A DNA stretch of 64,000 bases. It comes from Synechococcales cyanobacterium GL140_1_metabinner_5_sub (lineage in GTDB: Bacteria > Cyanobacteriota > Cyanobacteriia > Cyanobacteriales > Chamaesiphonaceae). The DNA lies in assembly GCA_025359065.1 (NCBI GenBank), contig JANYHM010000059.1:109045-173044 (forward strand), given 5' to 3'. A program made the translations under genes and the position numbers. The notes under the pieces were generated by a model. That model saw only the letters and a list, made by a program, of their open reading frames with translations. It was not told where the DNA came from and made no database searches. Shown here one piece after another: positions 19,016-26,518 of the stretch (positions within the stretch are counted from its first letter, which is position 1; every line of letters begins with the position of its first letter).

Positions 19016-19911
19016 TGTTAAAAGATAATGTAAATTGGCAGGTGACTGGTATCGAGCTGTGGGCTTGGTACCGGTTTGCTGTGGGTGAAGCCGATGAGGC
19101 GAAGATTGCCCGACGGGAAGTAGATTGGTTGTTGCAGGCAGTGAGTGATGTCGATCGATTATCTCTACAGTTAGGTGACGTATCTCGGCGCGATCAAGTA
19201 TTTCTCGACCGGCCTTGGTTAGAGATTTTAGATTTGTGGCAGCGGCGGTTGGTGCAGCGGCAGCCGCTGCAGTATTTGGTCGGAAGTACTCCTTGGCGAG
19301 ATTTTGATTTGCAGGTTTCTGGGGCGGTGTTGATTCCGCGTCCTGAAACAGAGTTGTTGATTGATTTGGCTATTGATAAATTTCCGAATGCTAGTGGTAA
19401 TTGGTTAGATTTGGGGACGGGGAGTGGGGCGATCGCGATTGGTTTGGCCACAGCTTTTCCAGCAGCCCAGATTCATGCCGTGGATTTTAGTGAAGAGGCG
19501 TTGATGGTGGCTCGATCGAATGGTTCGCGCCATAGATTGATGAATCGCATTCAGTTTTATCAGGGGTCTTGGTGGCAGCCGATCGATCACTTAAAGGGTC
19601 AATGTCAAGCAATGATTTCTAATCCGCCTTATATTCCGACGGCTACTGTTTTGGAGTTGGCTCCAGAAGTGGTAAACCACGAGCCACATTTGGCTTTGGA
19701 TGGTGGTGTGGACGGTTTGAGAGATATTAGGACGTTGGTGAATGGTGCTCCAGATTTTTTGGTGTCTGGGGGGTGGTGGGCGATCGAGATGATGGCGGGT
19801 CAGGGTAATGCGGTGGTAGGGTTGTTGGAGAAACGAGGGGCTTATCAGAATATTCAGATTGTTGATGATTGGGCGGGGTTCGATCGATTTGTAGTGGCCA
19901 CTAGACTATGA
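19015..19911 (+). CDS. prmC: Peptide chain release factor N5-glutamine methyltransferase
   Basis: Methylates the glutamine of the GGQ motif in release factors RF1 and RF2. A Rossmann SAM-binding site (DLGTGSGAIAIGLA) and the substrate-glutamine motif NPPY at residues 203-206 are both clear, preceded by the conserved LIPRPETELL. Start options: ATG at 19015 (298 residues), ATG at 19009 inside the tRNA, or GTG at 19042. The frame remains open through the whole tRNA, but translating tRNA is not plausible. If 19015 is right, tRNA 3' processing would leave a leaderless messenger. Confidence 0.93.
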   Translation: MLKDNVNWQVTGIELWAWYRFAVGEADEAKIARREVDWLLQAVSDVDRLSLQLGDVSRRDQVFLDRPWLEILDLWQRRLVQRQPLQYLVGSTPWRDFDLQVSGAVLIPRPETELLIDLAIDKFPNASGNWLDLGTGSGAIAIGLATAFPAAQIHAVDFSEEALMVARSNGSRHRLMNRIQFYQGSWWQPIDHLKGQCQAMISNPPYIPTATVLELAPEVVNHEPHLALDGGVDGLRDIRTLVNGAPDFLVSGGWWAIEMMAGQGNAVVGLLEKRGAYQNIQIVDDWAGFDRFVVATRL

Positions 19912-19915
19912 ATGT

Positions 19916-20575
19916 CTAAATACCTTCACCCCAGCCCTCTTCTAAATAAGGAAAACTGGTCTCTTCTTCAGCAGGAGCAAGCATTTGTAAAGTACTAAAT
20001 TCTGGTTCCTGGTAAAAGAAATGGATCTTGTGATCTCCCTTTTTCGTGAGAGAGCCGGGCTTTGCCACACCGCATCCTTTTAGTAACAAAGTATCACCCT
20101 GAATAGTATAGGGGGAAACTACTATAGTCAAGTCGCCCCAAATTGTTTGCACTACTAGGTTACAGCCCGCAGCAGCTTGCTCTTTACCAATACCTACTTC
20201 CGACTCAATATTTAGACCCTTGCGCAATAGCTCTTTGTCCTGAAGTGGTGCTATTATCTGAATAAATAAATCACCTGCTCTGCCGCCGTTTTTACTGGCA
20301 TCACCCTCACCTGGTAATTTTAGTTTAGTACCGCATTCTACTCCTGGTGGCACCATGATTTTGAGCAATCTAATTACTGGAACAGTTGCATTATCAGAAA
20401 TTGCTTCTAGACGAGGAATTCTTATCTCTGCTTCACAGCCCAAAATTGCATCGTAAAAGCCAATGGATAAGTCCAAACGTAAATCCTTCCCTGGTTTAGC
20501 TGCTCGCTGCTCTGTCTTCAGGGTTGAATACAATAAGTAAATTGATAGAACTGAAAATAAGACTATCCAAATCAT
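19916..20575 (-). CDS. Membrane-anchored DnaJ C-terminal-domain protein without J domain
   Basis: 219 residues. After one N-terminal membrane helix (MIWIVLFSVLSIYLLY), the protein resembles the two substrate-binding beta domains of DnaJ/Hsp40: DLRLDLSIGFYDAILGCEAEI, the VPPGVECGTKLKLPGEGDA block with the G-(D)-L-F/Y-I motif (GDLFIQI), then the second domain with GDTLLLKGCGV. There is no J domain (no HPD) and no zinc finger. J-less CTD proteins cannot stimulate Hsp70 by the usual route, so a holdase or scaffold role is more likely. Convergent with prmC, only 4 bases between stops. Confidence 0.82.
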   Translation of the reverse strand: MIWIVLFSVLSIYLLYSTLKTEQRAAKPGKDLRLDLSIGFYDAILGCEAEIRIPRLEAISDNATVPVIRLLKIMVPPGVECGTKLKLPGEGDASKNGGRAGDLFIQIIAPLQDKELLRKGLNIESEVGIGKEQAAAGCNLVVQTIWGDLTIVVSPYTIQGDTLLLKGCGVAKPGSLTKKGDHKIHFFYQEPEFSTLQMLAPAEEETSFPYLEEGWGEGI

Positions 20576-20759
20576 AGTGATTTCAACATATCAATAGTTT
20601 GAACAAGTTGTATAGACTGATACAAGAATACCGACAGCACACCAATTATTCATCTGTTTTTATGCTGAAATAGAAAATCAGTGACTATTAATCTTCAGCA
20701 CTATGACTAAACAATAATTACATATATCAATGCTTTTGAAACAATAAAGTGACAAAAAA

Positions 20760-22220
20760 TTACAAAAGTGGTTTTAAATCCAGGTGCTCACTTACCAAAT
20801 CGGCCACTGCATCTAGGGCATCATTCCGTTGACTGGCATAGTTTGGGATATCGATCGGCAACAAGGGTAAACCTTTGGCACTGCGCAACCCATTCAGCCA
20901 ACATCTGCGCCAAGCGCCGCTATCGAACAATCCATGCAAATAAGTCGCCCAGATTTGCTCTTGCCAGACCCAACCTAGCTCAGTATCACCGAACAGCGGC
21001 TGGCGTGTTGAATCATTGGATACCCAATTGCTCTGACCTTGATGAATTTCGTAACCAGTAATGGTTTCATCGATAGAAAAATACTCAGAATCTACCTGTC
21101 GCTGCCGTAAAACCTTGCGATCAATCATCACCGTTTCCACCGGCATCAGCCCTAAACCAATAACTTCCGAGATATCTCCCTCTAGCCGATCGGGGTCGCT
21201 AACTTTTTCTCCTAGCATCTGCAACCCACCGCAGATCCCCAAAATTGTTGTGCCTGCTGCCGCTTGTGTCTTAATCCAATCGGCTAAACCGGTGGAATGT
21301 AACCAAGAACAATCGGCGATCGTGGTTTTAGAGCCGGGTAAAATAATCGCATCAAACCTCTTTTGAGTGGGTTGATCTATATAAGATACCTGCACCGAAT
21401 CCTCGGCCATCAAAGGATCAAAATCAGTAAAATTGGCCATCCGGGGCAGTCTGATCACGGCAATTTGCAGCTCTGCCGCCGGTTTATTGATTCGTCGATC
21501 AAACAAATCCAATGAATCTTCTGCTGGTAACTGGGACTGAAAATAAGGCATTACCCCCAACACCGGAATCCCTGTTCGCTCAGTCAGCCAATCGAGTCCA
21601 GACTCTAGCAAAGAGCGCTGCCCCCGAAACTTGTTGATCACAAAACCCTTGATCAGCGCTCGTTCTTCTGGTTCCAAGAGTTCTAATGTGCCAACAATGT
21701 GAGCAAAGACTCCCCCTCGATCGATGTCAGCCACCAGCAAGGTTTTGGCCTGCAAATATTTGGCCACCCGCATATTGGTCAAATCTCGATGCTTGAGGTT
21801 TATTTCGGCTGGACTACCTGCGCCTTCGCATACTACATAATCGTAATTTTCTTGTAGTTGATCTAAAGATTTGGTGATTGCCTGCCAACCCCGATCAAAA
21901 AACTTTTCATAATACTCCGCTGCTCCTACCCGACCCGCAGACTGACCCATCAAGATCACCTGAGAAGTCATATCTCCTTGTGGCTTAAGTAAAATAGGAT
22001 TCATGATCACCTGTGGCTCGATTTTGGCGGCCCAAGCCTGCACCGCCTGAGCATGACCAATCTCGCCACCATCGGCGGTCACATAGGCGTTCAGTGCCAT
22101 GTTTTGCCCTTTGAAGGGTGTGACCTTGTGGCCTTGGCGTACTAACAGGCGACAGATTGCCGCCGTCATTAAAGATTTTCCGGCATGAGAAGTGGTGCCG
22201 ACCACCATAATTGCAGGCAT
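20760..22220 (-). CDS. cobQ: Cobyric acid synthase
   Basis: Glutamine-dependent amidation of the b, d, e and g side chains of adenosylcobyrinic acid diamide in cobalamin synthesis. The N-terminal dethiobiotin-synthetase-like ATPase domain opens MVVGTTSHAGKS; the C-terminal class I glutamine amidotransferase has its nucleophile cysteine C330 in GICGGLQMLG and histidine in TYLHGLF. Length 486 residues is normal. The start follows the 130-residue gene at 22222 by one base, suggesting coupling. No cobalamin riboswitch was seen upstream. Confidence 0.97.
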   Translation of the reverse strand: MPAIMVVGTTSHAGKSLMTAAICRLLVRQGHKVTPFKGQNMALNAYVTADGGEIGHAQAVQAWAAKIEPQVIMNPILLKPQGDMTSQVILMGQSAGRVGAAEYYEKFFDRGWQAITKSLDQLQENYDYVVCEGAGSPAEINLKHRDLTNMRVAKYLQAKTLLVADIDRGGVFAHIVGTLELLEPEERALIKGFVINKFRGQRSLLESGLDWLTERTGIPVLGVMPYFQSQLPAEDSLDLFDRRINKPAAELQIAVIRLPRMANFTDFDPLMAEDSVQVSYIDQPTQKRFDAIILPGSKTTIADCSWLHSTGLADWIKTQAAAGTTILGICGGLQMLGEKVSDPDRLEGDISEVIGLGLMPVETVMIDRKVLRQRQVDSEYFSIDETITGYEIHQGQSNWVSNDSTRQPLFGDTELGWVWQEQIWATYLHGLFDSGAWRRCWLNGLRSAKGLPLLPIDIPNYASQRNDALDAVADLVSEHLDLKPLL

Positions 22221-22221
22221 T

Positions 22222-22614
22222 TTAAAGCACCGATCGCAGCCAGCGACTAATAAAATTTTGTAATTGATCGCGCTTACGAGGTTTGGGGACTACTTTGCCA
22301 TCCCACTTATTGGCAATCTGCCAGCCCAAGGGAGTTAATCTAAAACTGTCAGTTAAGCCTTGACCATCTACTTCTCGCCGCAGCATTCCGACCTGAATGA
22401 GCCAGACCATATCGTTTTCAGCGATTAGCTCAGACATTTTGCGTTTGGTGTAGCCCAGTTCTACGCCGCTGCTCCCAGAAATCTTGGTGATAGAGACACC
22501 GCTGTAGCGCATATCTAACAAAAGCTTTAGATGAAAAGGCGAGCAGCGAAAAGTGCGATCGGCGCGATCAATTGTGGCGGCATCGTAGGTGATGGCTGGT
22601 AAGGAGGCAGTCAC
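22222..22614 (-). CDS. Conserved cyanobacterial protein, Npun_F0494-like
   Basis: 130 residues with a helix-turn-helix look: CSPFHLKLLLDMRYSGVSITKI followed by LTPLGWQIANKW. I recognise it as resembling the short Npun_F0494-type proteins of cyanobacteria; no experimental function is known to me. It ends one base before cobQ and is presumably in the same messenger, so a link with cobalamin synthesis or simple operon sharing is possible. Confidence 0.75.
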   Translation of the reverse strand: MTASLPAITYDAATIDRADRTFRCSPFHLKLLLDMRYSGVSITKISGSSGVELGYTKRKMSELIAENDMVWLIQVGMLRREVDGQGLTDSFRLTPLGWQIANKWDGKVVPKPRKRDQLQNFISRWLRSVL

Positions 22615-22711
22615 GGCAAAAGAGGTTGTAAAGCTTTTATTGTAGCGGATCTATATTTTCGGGGAAACCAATAATATGCGATGATCTCTCTGAAATTATG
22701 CTCTTGTTGCC

Positions 22712-23335
22712 ATGACCACCATCCCCGTTGATTCGATCCAGTACAATGACCAGGGCTTAGTACCGGCGATCGTCCAGGATTATTTAGATGGCACAGTCTT
22801 GATGATGGCTTGGATGAACAAAGAATCTTTACTCAAAACGATCGAGACTAATGAAACTTGGTTTTGGAGCCGATCGCGTCAAGAGTTTTGGCATAAGGGA
22901 GCTACTTCTGGTCACTTGCAAAAGGTGCGCAGTCTACGCTATGACTGTGATAGTGATGCTTTACTAGTGACGGTGGAGCAGGTAGGAGATGTGGCTTGTC
23001 ATACCGGTGAAAGAAGCTGTTTTCATCAGGTTGAAGGTGGTAAACTGGCTCCGCCAGCGGATACTTTGTCTAATTTATATAGCGTGATCGTCGATCGGCG
23101 TGATCAGCCCCAACCCGGATCTTATACTGCCAGTTTGTTTGAGGGTGGTGATAACAAAATTTTAAAAAAAATCGGTGAGGAAGCTGCTGAAGTTGTGATG
23201 GCCTGCAAAGATGACCAACCCGCTGAAATTGCTGGAGAGGTCGCTGACCTTTTTTATCACGCTCTGGTTGCTTTGGCTCATCACCACGTTGATTTACGAG
23301 CTGTCTATGCCAAGCTCGATGAACGCCGCCGCTAA
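22712..23335 (+). CDS. hisIE: Bifunctional phosphoribosyl-AMP cyclohydrolase / phosphoribosyl-ATP pyrophosphatase
   Basis: Two consecutive steps of histidine synthesis in one chain of 207 residues. The N-terminal cyclohydrolase domain (HisI) shows [24 protein letters not shown], the metal-binding DCDSDALL and CHTGERSCF. The C-terminal HisE pyrophosphohydrolase domain shows [13 protein letters not shown] and DLFYHALV. Divergent from the cobQ unit. Confidence 0.97.
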   Translation: MTTIPVDSIQYNDQGLVPAIVQDYLDGTVLMMAWMNKESLLKTIETNETWFWSRSRQEFWHKGATSGHLQKVRSLRYDCDSDALLVTVEQVGDVACHTGERSCFHQVEGGKLAPPADTLSNLYSVIVDRRDQPQPGSYTASLFEGGDNKILKKIGEEAAEVVMACKDDQPAEIAGEVADLFYHALVALAHHHVDLRAVYAKLDERRR

Positions 23336-23476
23336 ACCTAAACAGTTGATCGATCTTGCTGGGTGACAACAAATACAGTCTTCATCTTGTACTGCCAAGT
23401 CACTCTCAATTAACCGATTGCCCGCTGCTGCTCAGCGAATCAGCTAAAATGATGGAGATATTTGGGTAGAGATAAC

Positions 23477-25279
23477 ATGGAGCAGCAAGAGCTTTTGCGC
23501 CTCATTGAGGAAGCAGCCGCAGATCAGCGCACAATTTTGGATCTATCAGGTCAGGGTTTAACAGAGATACCTGAGGCGATCGGCCAACTCCAAAATCTTA
23601 ATATACTTAATCTAAGTAACAACCAAATCAGTAATGTACCTGAGGCGATCAGCAACCTCCAAAATCTCAAGGAACTTTATCTAGGTAACAACCAAATTAC
23701 AGAGATACCTGAGGCAATCGGCAATCTCCAAAATCTCACTCGACTTTATTTAGGTAATAATCGAATCAGTGAGATACCTGAGGCAACCAGCCAACTCCAA
23801 AATCTCAAAATACTTAATCTAGATAACAACCGAATCAGTGAGATACCTGAGGCGATCAGCAATCTCCAAAATCTCAATATACTTTTTCTAAGTAACAACC
23901 AAATTACAGAGATACCTGAAGTGATCGGCAATCTCCAAAATCTCAACATGCTTGACTTGCGCAACAATCAAATTAAAAAAACATCAAGAAAAATCTATTC
24001 ATTTCCTGGTCTTAATATAAATGGTAATTACATAACAAGCCTTACAGAAATTGGGGCTAGTGGATTTAAATCCTTTGTAAATCTCACCAAAATCAGGCTA
24101 GGTTCACTGTCGATTTTAGCAGGTACTAATAGCTCAGGCAAATCCAGTATCATGCAACCACTATTACTTTTGAAACAAACTATAGAAGCAAACTATGACC
24201 CAGGAATCTTGCTTTTAGATGGTCCCAACGTTAGCTTTACTGATAGTGAACAATTTATATCAATGGGAATGATAAACAATAATAGATCTAATAAATTCCA
24301 AATATTCACTGCTAGCCACACATTAGATTTGCAAATTAATTTTCAGTGGTCTAAGGAGACTAATTTGTCATACCACAGTCAACAATTCACTCTGAAAAGC
24401 CAAGGATTAGACAAAATTTCACTGCGAGAAGGAATGACCACCACTGAGCTGGCCAAGATCCCCTTGTACAAAAGCGATCAAATGGCAGAATCTTTACAGG
24501 TAATTAGAGAGCGCTGTTTTTTAAGAGTAAAAGGGCTTACGACTCACTTGGTAGATTTGTCTTTGACTCAGGCTCTCCGATCGATGATTCATGTGCCAGG
24601 GGTACGTGGCAACCCCGAACGAGTCTACAAAACTGCTGCCACCAATGGCAAAACCTTTACCGGATTATTCGAGAAATATGTAGCCAGCGTGATCGATCGA
24701 TTCCAAAAACAAGAGCCTGAAAAATTAATTCAACTACAATCTCATTTACAGAAACTGGGCTTAACCGACAAAATTGAAGCGCAGCGACTCAACGAAACCC
24801 AATTAGAACTGCGTGTTAGCCGCGTAGTAGGCAGCCCCGATACTGTCAACATTGCTGATGTGGGTTTTGGGGTATCTCAAGTTCTACCCGTTATTGTGGC
24901 TCTCTTAGTTGCTGAACCAAGTCAAATTGTTTACATCGAACAACCCGAAATCCACCTGCACCCTCGTGCTCAAGTTGCCCTAGCTGAAATTTTTGCTGAA
25001 GCCATTAATCGTGGAGTTCAAGTCATTGTCGAGACTCACAGTGAATTATTTTTACTGGGCATTCAAACTCTCGTAGCCGAAAATAAAATAGCCCCTCAAG
25101 ATGTGCAGCTTCATTGGTTTACCCGCAATCCTGTAGATGGTTCATCTACAGTTACCACCGCAGAACTCGATGAAACCGGTGCCTTTGGCGATTGGCCAGA
25201 AGATTTTGGTTCCACTGCCCTAGATTTACAGCATCGCTACCTTACCTCCGCAGAGCAAAAATTATGGGAAAACAAGTAA
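23477..25279 (+). CDS. Leucine-rich-repeat domain fused to OLD/DUF3696-like ATPase
   Basis: 600 residues from the ATG at 23477; a TTG at 23462 is a possible but poorer start. After a short helical head come six full 23-residue leucine-rich repeats plus a partial seventh (residues ~21-170, consensus LxLxNNQIxEIPEAIxNLQNL). The rest is an ABC/SMC-class ATPase like DUF3696 and OLD proteins: Walker A GTNSSGKS (216-223), a signature-like DVGFGVSQVLP, Walker B IVYIEQPE (E488, E491) with IHLHPRAQ, and the H-loop ETHSE (H521). The gene ends inside the next one: its last 16 bases overlap the start of the PIN nuclease, so the two are coupled. Inferred role: sensing by the LRR, ATPase gating of the nuclease, most likely in defence. 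Confidence 0.88.
   Translation: MEQQELLRLIEEAAADQRTILDLSGQGLTEIPEAIGQLQNLNILNLSNNQISNVPEAISNLQNLKELYLGNNQITEIPEAIGNLQNLTRLYLGNNRISEIPEATSQLQNLKILNLDNNRISEIPEAISNLQNLNILFLSNNQITEIPEVIGNLQNLNMLDLRNNQIKKTSRKIYSFPGLNINGNYITSLTEIGASGFKSFVNLTKIRLGSLSILAGTNSSGKSSIMQPLLLLKQTIEANYDPGILLLDGPNVSFTDSEQFISMGMINNNRSNKFQIFTASHTLDLQINFQWSKETNLSYHSQQFTLKSQGLDKISLREGMTTTELAKIPLYKSDQMAESLQVIRERCFLRVKGLTTHLVDLSLTQALRSMIHVPGVRGNPERVYKTAATNGKTFTGLFEKYVASVIDRFQKQEPEKLIQLQSHLQKLGLTDKIEAQRLNETQLELRVSRVVGSPDTVNIADVGFGVSQVLPVIVALLVAEPSQIVYIEQPEIHLHPRAQVALAEIFAEAINRGVQVIVETHSELFLLGIQTLVAENKIAPQDVQLHWFTRNPVDGSSTVTTAELDETGAFGDWPEDFGSTALDLQHRYLTSAEQKLWENK
23537..23980 (+). repeat. 69-bp tandem repeats encoding the LRR array
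   Basis: Six full and one partial unit of 69 bases, unit starts at 23537 + 69n. Many units share near-identical stretches (GAGATACCTGAGGCGATC, AATCTCCAAAATCTC), indicating recent duplication rather than ancient drift. Confidence 0.9.
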
Positions 25280-25800
25280 CAGCTAACCTTGTAGTTGATG
25301 CCTGCGTAGCCAGATCGTTCGGTAGTCCGACCGCCGTTCAATCACCGGCTCCCGAATGTCGAGACTTTATGCTGACGATGATGGAATGCAAGCATAAAAT
25401 TGTTATGACCAAAGAGATCAAGGCAGAATGGGATAAACATCAATCCAGATTTGCCATGAGATGGAGGTCTCAGATGGTTGCCAAAAAACTACTGATAGCT
25501 ATTCCCACTCCTGAAGCTGACCCAGAAATTTGGAAGCCGATCGAAGATACGGCTGAAACTGACCCACAGCGGGCAAAAATGGTAAAAGATATTTTGTTGT
25601 TAGAAGCTGCCCTTGCGACCGATCGACGTATTGTTTCTCTGGATGAAAATACTGCCCGCCGTTACTTCACGCAGGCTTCCCAGACAATCAAGAAGCTGCA
25701 AAGATTGACTTGGGTAAATCCTAGTAGGCCAGAGGAGACTGCGATTCAGTGGTTGGAAGATGGTGCCCCTGCCGAAGAGAACAGAATGCTGGGATATTAA
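25264..25800 (+). CDS. PIN-like nuclease partner of the LRR-ATPase
   Basis: 178 residues, starting MGKQVTANLVVDAC at an ATG that overlaps the last 16 bases of the ATPase gene in another frame. The acidic residues sit where a PIN domain needs them: D12 in LVVDAC, E51/E55 in KEIKAEWDKH, D109 in KDILLLEAAL and D127 in VSLDEN. The order (strand with D, helix with E, KD helix, RRIVSLDEN strand) fits a Mg-dependent RNase fold. The overlap fixes it as a partner of the ATPase; an effector or toxin role is an inference. It differs from VapC-type toxins in having no antitoxin beside it. Confidence 0.8.
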   Translation: MGKQVTANLVVDACVARSFGSPTAVQSPAPECRDFMLTMMECKHKIVMTKEIKAEWDKHQSRFAMRWRSQMVAKKLLIAIPTPEADPEIWKPIEDTAETDPQRAKMVKDILLLEAALATDRRIVSLDENTARRYFTQASQTIKKLQRLTWVNPSRPEETAIQWLEDGAPAEENRMLGY

Positions 25801-25971
25801 TCGATCTTCGCGCAACCGTTCGGCCAAACTATCCAAGTAAGTATCTTGACGACGAATTAAGATTTCTTTGGCTTTTTCTACCATCGTCACAGTAATACTT
25901 GTTTCTGGTGTGGGGGCAATTTCTTCGGTAAGCTGGCGCGCGATCGCATTGACTAACCAGGACTGACCATT
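25801..25971 (-). pseudogene. Remnant of a cyanobacterial AAA ATPase (C-terminal part)
   Basis: Read leftward from 25971 the frame gives NGQSWLVNAIARQLTEEI and then VEKAKEILIRRQDTYLD and SLAERLREDR. This block is characteristic of the common cyanobacterial AAA-like ATP-binding proteins, where it follows the P-loop domain (intact members read NGQPWLVN). The nucleotide-binding half and the end of the gene are missing. It abuts the stop of the PIN gene at 25800 and is followed within ~23 bases by the broken brnT, so it is a deletion scar. Confidence 0.75.
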
Positions 25972-25993
25972 ATTAAGACAACATCTTGAAGAG

Positions 25994-26113
25994 ATGACAG
26001 AAACAAATCTTATTGTTGTGATTGTTTTCACTACACGCCAGGAAAATATTAGAGTCATTAGTGCTAGATTAGCTACCAAACAAGAGTTCAAAAACTATGC
26101 AGCAGGAATCTGA
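25994..26113 (+). pseudogene. brnT: Truncated BrnT-type toxin (C-terminal 39 codons)
   Basis: From the ATG at 25994 the frame reads NLIVVIVFTTRQENIRVI and SARLATKQEF, ending TGA at 26111-26113. This matches the last two beta strands and the ISARxAT motif of BrnT ribonuclease toxins (about 90 residues when intact); the N-terminal half is lost at the junction with the AAA remnant. Its stop overlaps the antitoxin start by 17 bases, the usual BrnT-BrnA arrangement. Confidence 0.75.
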
Positions 26114-26363
26114 ATTTCCCTTCGATCGCGCAAGGCGCGTCACCGCTCAAGAAAATGCCAAGTTTAGAGCAGCCATCACTGAACAGTTTGGTGCAGAGTT
26201 CAAACGGCGCGGTCTTTCTGCCAAAGACGAAGAAGAAAAATATGAGCCAATTTCCATTCGTTTGCACCCCAAGGTATTGGCATGGGCAAAGGAAGAAGCC
26301 CAAAAGCAAGGCGTTGAATATCAGACGGTAATTAACGAAGCACTTTTACAACAAATTCATTGA
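26097..26363 (+). CDS. brnA: BrnA-like antitoxin, orphaned
   Basis: 88 residues. The C-terminal half (YEPISIRLHPKVLAWAKEEA then YQTVINEALLQQI) is the ribbon-helix-helix DNA-binding domain of BrnA/CopG-type antitoxins; the N-terminal half is a charged helix that would hold the toxin. The toxin gene ahead of it is broken, so this antitoxin has no functional partner here. It may persist as a repressor or because it neutralises toxins elsewhere. Confidence 0.82.
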   Translation: MQQESEFPFDRARRVTAQENAKFRAAITEQFGAEFKRRGLSAKDEEEKYEPISIRLHPKVLAWAKEEAQKQGVEYQTVINEALLQQIH

Positions 26364-26518
26364 GGTTGCCCGCGATCGTAAGCACCAACTCAGTTATTTA
26401 CCTCTTTTCATCTACCAATTTGTTACGGTGTATGCACCAGTAGGGAACACAGCTCAGTTTTTAGATGGCTGGGTTATAATATCGGTGCCCAGTTCACGGA
26501 AATTTACTGTTCGTATCG

